DNA of 18,556 bases, from positions 1-18,556 of the forward strand of contig JAWXBI010000140.1 of assembly GCA_034439915.1 (NCBI GenBank). The letters are read 5' to 3'. The first letter of the stretch is position 1; each line of letters starts with the position of its first letter. The stretch is from JADJLQ01 sp034439915. Lineage in GTDB: Bacteria; Bacteroidota; Bacteroidia; Chitinophagales; Saprospiraceae. A program made the translations under genes and the position numbers. Of the stretch, positions 1 to 7,502 are shown piece after piece. The notes under the pieces were generated by a model. That model was not told where the DNA came from, did no database searches, and saw nothing but the letters and a program-made list of their open reading frames with translations.

Positions 1-16
1 TCATTCCTCATTGTTC

Positions 17-451
17 CTAATTCCCCGCCTTAATATAAGCCCAGCCTTTAGTTTGTTTGTCTGCCAGCTCAATCACACCAGCGGGCACAAAGGTTGCCTG
101 AGGCACTATATCTGTTTTATCAATTTTCCGGTCCCTTAACGTGTTTTCGCAAGCCGCAAAAACCACCCCTTTATTTTTTAATTCCTGTATTTTATCCACC
201 AGGTTAGTTTTTGAACGCTGCAGAAAACTGATTCCTGCGTTATGGCAGACTACTTCAATTTTACTGTTTGGAGCAGCGGCCAAAGCATTGAATAATTGTT
301 TTATGGTCGATCGGTGCACCGCGGTATCCCCACTGGCCAGTTGAAATATAATTTTATATTTTTTATTACTTACAACAGGACCCGTTTGGCTGTTAACATG
401 GGTTGAAAAACCGAAGATGATCAGCAGAAAAAAGATGGTTTGAATTTTCAT
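17..451 (-). CDS. Exported DsrE/DsrF-like sulfur-relay family protein
   Basis: The 144-aa product starts with a Sec-type signal (hydrophobic residues about 6-17, cleavage likely near residue 22 after VNS/Q). The rest is one small DsrE/F-like alpha/beta domain: a KIIFQLASGD strand at 33-42, a VVCHNAG segment with Cys69, a FAACENT segment with Cys101, and a terminal GWAYIKAG. In cytoplasmic DsrE/TusD relatives a conserved cysteine carries persulfide; Cys101 is in a comparable place, but this copy appears to be periplasmic. It is the last complete gene of the sulfur operon, 13 nt after the SoxB-like gene. I infer that it binds or passes sulfane sulfur from the neighbouring periplasmic enzymes. 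Family call is fairly sure; substrate is unknown. Confidence 0.8.
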   Translation of the reverse strand: MKIQTIFFLLIIFGFSTHVNSQTGPVVSNKKYKIIFQLASGDTAVHRSTIKQLFNALAAAPNSKIEVVCHNAGISFLQRSKTNLVDKIQELKNKGVVFAACENTLRDRKIDKTDIVPQATFVPAGVIELADKQTKGWAYIKAGN

Positions 452-464
452 TTAGAACAATTTT

Positions 465-2147
465 TTATACAAATTTATAATCTATTCCAAAAACCTGGGA
501 TAATAGGGTCTGGGGCGCATCCAAAATTTTTACATTTCCCTGAGGTTTGGGGTTTACCGGTGAAAATGCCTTTACATAATCCCGGATTACCTGATGCATG
601 GTAAAATCTAAGTTTTTTGGCTGTTTTACTTTGGGTATTCTGCAAAGCAGATCAATGGGATCACCTTCCCTTTCGCAGGCGGTAATACGGTATTCTTTGT
701 CCATATCCAGGGGCATGCCGCCTATAGTGAGGCTTTGAACCCGGTGACCAAATTCTTCAAAAGCTTTAAACTCCATGGCTAATCCTTTCATCTTGACCAC
801 CCATCCACCAAAACGTTGTGAAGCTTCTTTTGCAAATACATTTTGAAGTTCTTTTTCAAGCCAATCCTTCAATTGTTGCCCGGTGGCCAAAGCTGTCCGG
901 ACAACGGCATCCACCGGCAGCATATCGTAAATATAACCTTCGGTGATCGGAACCTGGCCGGTGTGATCGGCAGCCCTGGGAGGACAAAAGCGGAATCCGT
1001 TGGATAGCACGATATCCGTTTTCGCTTTCCACATCAGGGCATCAACAATCAGGGTGTCAATAGTATTTTCAACTACAAAATACCGGTAAAGAGGTTGTGT
1101 GGAGTACCCATGAATGGTATTGATTTCCGGGTTATATTTTTTTTCCAGTTTACTGATTAATCCCTCCATAGAAGGATTGGCCTTGTATTCTTTGGGATTG
1201 ACTTCAATAAGTTCATACTCTTCCCCGGAGAGTTTTCCGTCTTTCACCCACAATTGAAGTTTTCCTACAAATGAACCAAATGCACCCGGCTCGACCACTT
1301 TGGCATACCGGCATTGGATAGGCTTTCTAACCCGTTCGTGGGTGTCACCGCCAAAAATATAATTTACCCCTTCACATTCCGGCAGATTGGCCAGATGGAT
1401 TTGTTGAGAAAGCCCAAGGTGGGCCAGCACGATGATATAATCACATTGTTCCTGCTGTTTTAACAGGTCAACATAATATTTTAAGTTTTCTTCCGGACGG
1501 GAATAGATTATGCCTTTGCTATACAGCGGGGATTGACGGACCGGAACCAGATGATCCGTATAGCCCAAAAACCCAATTTTAAAGCCTTCCGCGACCCAAG
1601 TATAATATGGTGGAAAAATAAGTTCACCTTTTACGCCATCTCCCAGGTCATGGTACATATTGGCGCAGACCTTAGGGGCCTTCAAACCACCGAGTAGTTT
1701 TTGCATGCGGTCTTTGAGGTAAATGACTTCCCAATTGCCGGGTAAATAAAGATCATAACCCAATTGGTCAAGAATTTCGGTGTAAGCTCCGCCTTTCGTT
1801 TTTACTGAAAGCAGGCTGCCCTGAAACATATCCCCGGTATCCACAATAAACGTATTGGGATTTTTTTTACGGAATGTATTGAACAGGGTGGCTATGTGGG
1901 AATACCCTGCTGTTTTTCGAAACACTACTTTATCATCTTCCCAAAACAATTCATCGTGGGGATGAATCTGACAATGTACATCGGTAGTTTGTAATAAAGT
2001 AATCATTTTAGTTTTTGTGTTTTGATCCTGTGGATCCGGCCGGCTTTCGTTTTCTGCTAATGTTTTGTTAGTTCTTAAATCTGCCACGCCAAGACCAATA
2101 CCCCCTAAAGCAAGGGATTGAATAAATTTCCGCCGGTCTTTTTTCAT
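465..2147 (-). CDS. Tat-exported SoxB-like metallophosphoesterase / 5'-nucleotidase family protein
   Basis: The 560-aa protein has a twin-arginine signal (DRRKFIQSLALGG, residues 4-16). The N-terminal metallophosphoesterase domain (about 48-310) shows TTDVH (Asp56, His58), DTGDMFQG (103-110), GNWE (137-140), AHLG (His243) and GGDTHE (266-271). A 5'-nucleotidase C-terminal domain follows (about 345-530), with RFGGW near 445-449. Trp in place of His in the GNH(D/E) motif matches the GHWE of SoxB thiosulfohydrolases, which release sulfate from carrier-bound thiosulfate. Ordinary nucleotidases have GNHD/E. The usual GHxH reads GDTH here. The start codon directly abuts the stop of the TsdA-like gene. 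No SoxYZ or SoxXA is present in the window. A nucleotidase role is the alternative. Confidence 0.8.
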   Translation of the reverse strand: MKKDRRKFIQSLALGGIGLGVADLRTNKTLAENESRPDPQDQNTKTKMITLLQTTDVHCQIHPHDELFWEDDKVVFRKTAGYSHIATLFNTFRKKNPNTFIVDTGDMFQGSLLSVKTKGGAYTEILDQLGYDLYLPGNWEVIYLKDRMQKLLGGLKAPKVCANMYHDLGDGVKGELIFPPYYTWVAEGFKIGFLGYTDHLVPVRQSPLYSKGIIYSRPEENLKYYVDLLKQQEQCDYIIVLAHLGLSQQIHLANLPECEGVNYIFGGDTHERVRKPIQCRYAKVVEPGAFGSFVGKLQLWVKDGKLSGEEYELIEVNPKEYKANPSMEGLISKLEKKYNPEINTIHGYSTQPLYRYFVVENTIDTLIVDALMWKAKTDIVLSNGFRFCPPRAADHTGQVPITEGYIYDMLPVDAVVRTALATGQQLKDWLEKELQNVFAKEASQRFGGWVVKMKGLAMEFKAFEEFGHRVQSLTIGGMPLDMDKEYRITACEREGDPIDLLCRIPKVKQPKNLDFTMHQVIRDYVKAFSPVNPKPQGNVKILDAPQTLLSQVFGIDYKFV

Positions 2148-3287
2148 TTAATTTTTAATTTTTGATGTTTGATATTGGATAATGGACTGAAATGGACCGT
2201 ATTTATGCTGGGCTACGGAAAAACTATCGGCATACGGCCCAAATGGATGATCAAATGGTTTTTTACGGAGGTCCGGCCAATCTACGTTTAGGAATTTATG
2301 TTTAGGTCTTGGTTTAGAATTGACATAGGCCGCAAGATCCCAGGCTTCTTCATCCGTGAGCTGGGGAGCCTCTGCGTTTGCTCCGAAGGGCATATTGGCT
2401 TTTATATAACCTGCAAATGCAGAAAGGCGAAACAAACCGGCCGCTTCATTATAGCTGCGATCACCCCAGAGGGGAGGGTAACGCTGCCCTGGAATATCGG
2501 GCCTGACCAGTCCATCCCCATCGTATCCGTGACAGGATTGACATTTCAACATATATAGACGGTGTCCTTTTTCAGGGCTGGCAGGCCGGTCGATGTTTTT
2601 TAGTTTGAGTAAACCAGATCCCCGGGGTACAAAATTTTTGGGAACAGCCTGTCCCAGCCAATGAATATAGGCAATCATCGCCTTCATTTCTTTACTGTTG
2701 AGTTTTAAAGGGTCCCCGTTGAGGCTGCGTTGAATACAATCGTTGATGCGTTTGCCAATGGATTCTTCCGTGCCTGACCGGTCCCTGAATCTGGGATAGT
2801 TGGCCAATACCGCGGAATAATTATTTCCATAAGGTTTGGTGCCCGCGTCCAGATGGCAATTCTGACAATTCATTCCATTGGACATGTGTTTTATGATTCC
2901 CTGAGGACCCAGATATTCTGACGTATTGGCTATTAATTGTCTTCCATATACTATCAGGTCTTTTTGTTCTGATTTTAATATATAGCGGAGATCGGGTGCT
3001 TTCCAGTAAGCGGAAGTATCAAATCCTGCTTTAATTTTCTCGTGGAGGATTAAGGCTTGTTGTGAACGGTTTGATTTAATTTGCCAGCTGGTAACGGCAA
3101 TTAAAACGGCAACCAATGCAAGTAAAAGGACCAAATAAGCTCTCCAATTAAAGATCTCGATAAAATATTTACCGGCTACCTCACCTTCCTGATTTCGCTT
3201 TTGTCTCAACAAACCCGCGGTATGGTAACAAGCAAAACACAAGCCTGTAAATACCATTAGAGCCAGGCCAATCAGGGTGAGTTCCAT
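2148..3287 (-). CDS. tsdA: Membrane-anchored dihaem cytochrome c, TsdA-type thiosulfate dehydrogenase
   Basis: The 379-aa protein begins with two predicted membrane segments (about 3-25 and 48-67), followed by a periplasmic dihaem module. Haem 1 is CQNCH (141-145), preceded by the TsdA-like stretch NTSEYLGPQG (121-130). RINDC (180-184) gives Cys184, which aligns in context with the unusual axial cysteine of the TsdA catalytic haem. Haem 2 is CQSCH (249-253), with Met299 in KANMPFG as the probable distal ligand. LGQ after the first domain, PPLWG (271-275) and YVNSKPRP (321-328) are also TsdA-like. TsdA oxidises two thiosulfates to tetrathionate, or runs in reverse, with electrons going to cytochromes or quinone. 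The N-terminal double-TM anchor is unlike soluble TsdA and may couple it to the quinone pool. Gap to the upstream rhodanese is 6 nt. SoxA also uses cysteine-ligated haem, but the two-domain layout favours TsdA. Confidence 0.87.
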   Translation of the reverse strand: MELTLIGLALMVFTGLCFACYHTAGLLRQKRNQEGEVAGKYFIEIFNWRAYLVLLLALVAVLIAVTSWQIKSNRSQQALILHEKIKAGFDTSAYWKAPDLRYILKSEQKDLIVYGRQLIANTSEYLGPQGIIKHMSNGMNCQNCHLDAGTKPYGNNYSAVLANYPRFRDRSGTEESIGKRINDCIQRSLNGDPLKLNSKEMKAMIAYIHWLGQAVPKNFVPRGSGLLKLKNIDRPASPEKGHRLYMLKCQSCHGYDGDGLVRPDIPGQRYPPLWGDRSYNEAAGLFRLSAFAGYIKANMPFGANAEAPQLTDEEAWDLAAYVNSKPRPKHKFLNVDWPDLRKKPFDHPFGPYADSFSVAQHKYGPFQSIIQYQTSKIKN

Positions 3288-3293
3288 GCCAGG

Positions 3294-3683
3294 TTAAGGT
3301 TTGACCGTGGGTTTTTGTTTGGCTTTCCATTCAGTCATTCCACCCGGGAAGTCATATAATTTTTTAAATCCCATTTCATGCAGTTTTTGTACAGTCTTAC
3401 CACTGCGGCCACCTACCGCGCAATATACTGCGACCGGTTTGGATTTGTCGAGGGTGTTGAGTTTTTTAATAAAATCCGGGGATGAATAGTCCAGGTGAAT
3501 GCTGCCTTTGATATACCCATTGGCAATTTCGCCGGGAGTGCGCACATCAATAAGTTGGACGGTTTTGTCTTTGGATAATAAGGAATCCAGTTGTTCTGCT
3601 TTTAGTTTGATTTGCGCCTGGGTAAATAGCGGTAGGAAGAACAAAACAAGGATAAAGCCTGAAGAATTTGATGGGGACATCAT
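3294..3683 (-). CDS. Exported single-domain rhodanese-like sulfurtransferase
   Basis: This 129-aa protein has a signal peptide (hydrophobic residues about 9-20, TQAQ near 21-24) and one rhodanese domain. It shows LIDVRTPGEIANGYIKGSIH (44-63), the active-site loop CAVGGRSG with catalytic Cys88, and PGGMTEW at 113-119. Rhodaneses move sulfane sulfur through a cysteine persulfide; the signal peptide places this one in the periplasm with the TsdA-like and SoxB-like proteins. Two adjacent ATGs (3681-3683 and 3678-3680) could both start translation. The gene follows the desaturase-like gene by 5 nt and precedes tsdA by 6 nt, so translation is probably coupled. Confidence 0.88.
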   Translation of the reverse strand: MMSPSNSSGFILVLFFLPLFTQAQIKLKAEQLDSLLSKDKTVQLIDVRTPGEIANGYIKGSIHLDYSSPDFIKKLNTLDKSKPVAVYCAVGGRSGKTVQKLHEMGFKKLYDFPGGMTEWKAKQKPTVKP

Positions 3684-3688
3684 GGTTT

Positions 3689-4558
3689 TTATTTTTCTTT
3701 ATAAAAAGGATATACTATTTGTTTAAAAAATGTTTTAGGAAACTTCGGGAGTTGATCAAAACCCAGGGATTCATCTCTTCCGGAATAAGGGATATAATGG
3801 GTTTTAAAAATATAATCCCAGATGGATAAGGTAAGTCCGAAATTTACTCCATAGGGTTTAGGTAATTTTTGAGCATGGTGCCAAATATGCATTTGGGGAT
3901 TATTAAAAATATATTTCAGTGGCCCCAAAGGCAGATGGATGTTGGAATGATTAAAATGGCCTACTGCGGTAGTAAATAAATGCACCAGAATAAAGTCCTG
4001 TATTCCAAATCCGATCATAGCCAGCGGGATGTATTCCATAGTCCGGTAGACAATCGTTTCCATCCAGTGAAAACGAAGATGGGCGGCAAATCCCATTTCT
4101 TCCACACTGTGGTGGACTTTGTGAAATTGCCATAACCAGGACGAACGGTGTAGTAAGCGGTGAATATTCCATTGTATAAAATCACGAACAATAAACAGGA
4201 TTCCCAATTGGGCCAGCCAAGGCAACTGATTTACCCGGATAGCGACCAGATTTTGCCAGCCAAATGCCCAATAAATAAAATCATTGAAAGCCTGGCTGAA
4301 TACATTGGACAAGGCATTGTAACCTATAAGTGAAAAAAGAAAAAAATTAAAAAACATATAAAAACCATCCAGCCAAAAGTCTTTGCGGATAAACGATTGA
4401 TTTTGACGCCACGGAAACAGGATCTCCAGGAGCCAGAATAATAACGACAAGCCGACCAGCCAATAAAAATAATTGTGCCATCCCGGATGCAGGATTTCAT
4501 GCCACAGGTAATTGGCATACCCGGTATAACCATTCCAGATAATATCCCAATATTTCAT
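3689..4558 (-). CDS. Sterol desaturase / fatty acid hydroxylase superfamily membrane protein
   Basis: From ATG 4558 the protein is 289 aa. A longer frame back to 4684 exists but runs into the upstream YeeE-type gene; the chosen start lies 5 nt after that gene's stop, matching the spacing of the operon. The histidine boxes of the superfamily are complete: HRLLH (133-137), HKVHH (146-150), HFNHSN (201-206) and HIWHH (224-228). They bind a di-iron centre that performs O2-dependent hydroxylation or desaturation of lipids. Several hydrophobic segments (about 28-48, 65-85, 112-128, 175-198) embed it in the inner membrane. Its position between a thiosulfate-type transporter and an exported rhodanese is unexpected. 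The substrate cannot be read from sequence, and a role in sulfur-lipid chemistry would be speculation. Confidence 0.87.
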   Translation of the reverse strand: MKYWDIIWNGYTGYANYLWHEILHPGWHNYFYWLVGLSLLFWLLEILFPWRQNQSFIRKDFWLDGFYMFFNFFLFSLIGYNALSNVFSQAFNDFIYWAFGWQNLVAIRVNQLPWLAQLGILFIVRDFIQWNIHRLLHRSSWLWQFHKVHHSVEEMGFAAHLRFHWMETIVYRTMEYIPLAMIGFGIQDFILVHLFTTAVGHFNHSNIHLPLGPLKYIFNNPQMHIWHHAQKLPKPYGVNFGLTLSIWDYIFKTHYIPYSGRDESLGFDQLPKFPKTFFKQIVYPFYKEK

Positions 4559-4563
4559 TCCGT

Positions 4564-5088
4564 TTAATGGGGTAATCGGTTTCTGATCCAACCATAAACC
4601 CAGGTACCTGCCACAGCGCTTAATAAGACCAAAAAGGTGATGGTGCCAGACATTCCGATCTGGGCGTACAGAGGACCTGGGCATGCTCCGGTCAAAGCCC
4701 AGCCAAATCCAAACATTAAACCACCGTAAATCTGACCCTTACTAAACGGGCGGGGATTAAATTCAATCGTTTCCTTGTATAGGGTTTTGATTTTAAATTT
4801 TTTAATGATCAAAACCGATATGGCCCCGGTGACTACTGCGCTTCCGATCACCCCATACATATGAAAGGATTGTAACCGGAACATTTCCTGGATCCTATAC
4901 CAACTGATCACCTCCGATTTGACCAGGATGATTCCAAATAGAATTCCGGGTAAAATATATTTCAGGTCATACCACCAGGGTTGTTTAATATCACTTTCAT
5001 TGATACATAAGGAATCCAGTGAACGAACCTCAAAATCAATATTGTCTTCTTTGACTTCTTCGGTTGTTTTATAGGCGAGTTCGGTCAT
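4564..5088 (-). CDS. YeeE/YedE family transporter, C-terminal half
   Basis: The 174-aa integral membrane protein has a charged N-terminal tail of about 38 residues followed by roughly four membrane segments (about 42-56, 77-95, 119-140, 147-167). The signature GWALTGACPGPLY (129-141) with Cys136 is that of the YeeE/YedE family, whose members import thiosulfate using conserved cysteines lining the path. It is about half the length of fused YeeE proteins; its partner is the 188-aa gene upstream, 6 nt away. Together the two probably form one two-part pore. The acidic tail is an addition of unknown meaning. Confidence 0.87.
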   Translation of the reverse strand: MTELAYKTTEEVKEDNIDFEVRSLDSLCINESDIKQPWWYDLKYILPGILFGIILVKSEVISWYRIQEMFRLQSFHMYGVIGSAVVTGAISVLIIKKFKIKTLYKETIEFNPRPFSKGQIYGGLMFGFGWALTGACPGPLYAQIGMSGTITFLVLLSAVAGTWVYGWIRNRLPH

Positions 5089-5094
5089 AACAAA

Positions 5095-5661
5095 TTATTT
5101 TAAGAGTTGAGGAATTACAAAATTAGCTACCAGGAATCCTCCCAGCATAAAACAGATCGTAGCGACCAGGGATGGCCATTGCAGGGTGGAAAGGCCCATA
5201 ATCGAATGCCCGCTGGTGCAACCACCTGCATAACGGGTTCCAAAACCTACCAGAAAACCTCCAACCACCATACTGATAAATCCTTTGAGGGTAAAGAGTG
5301 CTGACCAGTTAAAAACGGATTCGGGCAAAAAAGAGGAAGTAGGTACAATCCCGTAGGTACCCAATTCTGCCACCAGGGCAGGATTGAGTTGCATGGGTTC
5401 AGGATTGCGAAGCAGATAAGCTGCGATAAATCCCCCGATCACCAAGCCGGCGACAAAAAATAAATTCCATAATTCCTTTTTCCAGTTGTACTTAAAAAAA
5501 GCCAGGTTGGCTGGCAATGCTGCAGCGCAAATATGCCTTAGCGAAGAGCTGACCCCAAAAGCCTTATTGCCTAAAATCAACAATAAAGGGATCATCAATC
5601 CGATGAGCGGGCCGGCAATATACCAGGGCCAGGGCTGACTGAGAAATTGGGTTATATTCAT
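5095..5661 (-). CDS. YeeE/YedE family transporter, N-terminal half
   Basis: The 188-aa membrane protein has about four to five hydrophobic segments (12-30, 63-84, 122-140, 160-183). The YeeE/YedE motif GFGTRYAGGCTSGH (139-152) contains Cys148, and a second cysteine, Cys45, lies in LRHICAAALP. These are the elements expected of the first half of a thiosulfate-transporting YeeE protein; the second half is encoded directly downstream. A 65-nt gap separates it from the rhodanese gene upstream, the largest inside the operon, but I found no complete promoter there. Thiosulfate import fits the genes around it, while direction and exact substrate are inferred. Confidence 0.87.
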   Translation of the reverse strand: MNITQFLSQPWPWYIAGPLIGLMIPLLLILGNKAFGVSSSLRHICAAALPANLAFFKYNWKKELWNLFFVAGLVIGGFIAAYLLRNPEPMQLNPALVAELGTYGIVPTSSFLPESVFNWSALFTLKGFISMVVGGFLVGFGTRYAGGCTSGHSIMGLSTLQWPSLVATICFMLGGFLVANFVIPQLLK

Positions 5662-5726
5662 ATTGCAAAGATTGGAATTACAAGGTTAAAGTAAATTCAG
5701 GAAAGGCTTTGTAAGAATTCCGGAAT

Positions 5727-6047
5727 CTATGGTTTCAATATAAATTTGTTCATCTGTGTCCAGGTTCCCCCGTTAATCACCGAAGTAATTCCCGCCCGGT
5801 TTAATATCGTTTTCGCCTGTCCACTCCGGTTTCCACTTTGACAAAATACAATGATCTGGTCATGCGATTTAAATTCATCGAGCTTTTGGTGAATCTGGTT
5901 TAACGGAATATTGATGGAACCCGGGGTGTGCCCTGCCGCGAATTCCAAAGGTGTGCGCACATCAACCAACCATGCACCGGTTTGGATCGCCGCCAGGATT
6001 TCAGGGTTTTCTTTTGCTTTTAATAATTTGGTCAAAAACTTGAACAT
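5727..6047 (-). CDS. Cytoplasmic single-domain rhodanese-like sulfurtransferase
   Basis: This 106-aa protein without signal peptide is one rhodanese domain: WLVDVRTPLEFAAGHTPGSI (26-45), then the active loop CQSGNRSG with catalytic Cys69, then INGGTW near 91-96. It resembles GlpE/PspE-type sulfurtransferases, which accept and pass on sulfane sulfur. It starts 12 nt after the persulfide-dioxygenase fusion and precedes the transporter halves. A reasonable reading is that it takes sulfane sulfur from imported thiosulfate and feeds it, directly or through glutathione-like thiols, to the dioxygenase. The second rhodanese of the operon is exported, so the two work in different compartments. Confidence 0.9.
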   Translation of the reverse strand: MFKFLTKLLKAKENPEILAAIQTGAWLVDVRTPLEFAAGHTPGSINIPLNQIHQKLDEFKSHDQIIVFCQSGNRSGQAKTILNRAGITSVINGGTWTQMNKFILKP

Positions 6048-6059
6048 AGGTAACTTGAA

Positions 6060-7469
6060 TTAATTATTAATTTCCTTTTTTTCATTGACCCGTGTGGATA
6101 CATTAGCTTTTAGCATGGCCTCGTATCCTCCCTGGATCTCTGTAAAATTTCTATAGCCCCTTGCCTGGAGTATCGAGGACGCGATCATACTTCGGTAACC
6201 GCTTGCACAATGAACAAAAAAATGTTTGGAGGGGTTGACGTCCCGGATCCATTCATTGATATCAGCCAGTGGTTTGCTTATTGCATTTTCAACATGGCCC
6301 GCATCAAATTCACTTTCCCGTCGGATGTCCAGCACCAGATTTTCATCGGGTTCAAATGTCATGACGAAGGTTTTCGCCGGCACCCGATGAACGGTGTCTA
6401 TTTCTTTTCCGGCAGCTTTCCAGGCTTCAAATCCACCTTTAAGATGACCAATCACGTGATCAAACCCGACGCGGCTCAAACGGGTGACGGACTCTTCCTC
6501 CTGTCCGGGTTCGGTCACCAATAAAATTTCCTGGCCGACATTGGCGATCAAAGTACCTACCCACGGAGCAAATTCACCAAACAAGCCGATATTGATGGAT
6601 TGAGGAACAAAGCCGGCACTGAATTTTTCAGCCCTTCGGGTATCCAGGATGACAGCCAGCGTTTCTTCGGCGACCACTTCAAATTGTGCAGGATCGAGTG
6701 CACGCATGCCCTGGTGCATAACCTCATTAAACGCCTGGTAACCTTTTTTATTCATGGCTACGTTGGAAGGAAAATAAGCGGGTGGAGGCAATAAATCTGC
6801 AGTCACCGCGGTAATAAAAGCCTCTTTGTTGGGTTGATTGAGCGCATAGTTCACTTTTTTCTGATTGCCCAGGGTATCTATGGTTTCTTTCATCATATTT
6901 TTTCCACAGGCACTACCGGCACCATGTGCTGGATAAACTATAACCTCGTCAGCCAGTGGCATAATTTTAGTCATCAGGCTGTCGTACAATAACCCGGCCA
7001 ACTGTTCTTTGGTCATGTGGGCTGATTTCTGAGCGAGGTCAGGTCTCCCTACATCACCCAGGAACAAGGTATCCCCTGAAAAAATACAGTGGTCTTTTCC
7101 GTCTTCATCACGTAGTAAATAGGTGGTGCTTTCAAGCGTATGCCCAGGGGTATGAAGGACCACAAAATCGACCTTGCCAAGTTTAAACTCTTCTCCATCT
7201 TTGGCCGAAATACATTCAAATTCGCAGGCAGCATCAGGGCCATAGATTATAGGTGCCCCTGTCGCTCTGCTCAGATCAAGGTGGCCGGAGACAAAATCAG
7301 CGTGGAAATGGGTCTCAAAGATATATTTCAGTTTAACCCCGTCTTTCTGCAAACGGTCGAGATAAGGCTGAATCTCCCTCAATGGATCAATAATGGCAGC
7401 TTCGCCTTCACTCGTGATATAATATGCCCCCTGAGCGAGACATCCAGTATAGATTTGTTCAACGTTCAT
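6060..7469 (-). CDS. Persulfide dioxygenase-type metallo-beta-lactamase fused to two rhodanese domains
   Basis: The 469-aa protein has an N-terminal metallo-beta-lactamase-fold domain (about 1-250) with the ETHE1/persulfide-dioxygenase pattern: THFHADFVSGH (53-63), HTPGH (106-110; His110), SGDTLFLGDVGRPDL (131-145; Asp133) and YPAHG (His182). This family oxidises glutathione persulfide to sulfite with one non-haem iron. Two rhodanese domains follow. The first (about 262-355) has VTEPGQEE where the catalytic loop should be and no cysteine, so it is probably inactive. The second (about 367-460) has CASGYRSM with Cys421. There is no signal peptide. The TauE/SafE exporter encoded 33 nt upstream would remove the sulfite produced. 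Confidence 0.92.
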   Translation of the reverse strand: MNVEQIYTGCLAQGAYYITSEGEAAIIDPLREIQPYLDRLQKDGVKLKYIFETHFHADFVSGHLDLSRATGAPIIYGPDAACEFECISAKDGEEFKLGKVDFVVLHTPGHTLESTTYLLRDEDGKDHCIFSGDTLFLGDVGRPDLAQKSAHMTKEQLAGLLYDSLMTKIMPLADEVIVYPAHGAGSACGKNMMKETIDTLGNQKKVNYALNQPNKEAFITAVTADLLPPPAYFPSNVAMNKKGYQAFNEVMHQGMRALDPAQFEVVAEETLAVILDTRRAEKFSAGFVPQSINIGLFGEFAPWVGTLIANVGQEILLVTEPGQEEESVTRLSRVGFDHVIGHLKGGFEAWKAAGKEIDTVHRVPAKTFVMTFEPDENLVLDIRRESEFDAGHVENAISKPLADINEWIRDVNPSKHFFVHCASGYRSMIASSILQARGYRNFTEIQGGYEAMLKANVSTRVNEKKEINN

Positions 7470-7502
7470 ATATTCAAAAATTTATAAATTAAAGTGAATG
7501 AA

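Noticed and set aside
3689..4684. Longer desaturase frame starting at 4684
   Set aside because: It overlaps the YeeE-type gene by about 120 nt, and the extra residues look like out-of-frame translation.
5662..5726. Internal promoter in the 65-nt gap before the first YeeE-type gene
   Set aside because: No TAnnTTTG element is present; only partial matches and a short palindrome ATTCCGGAAT.
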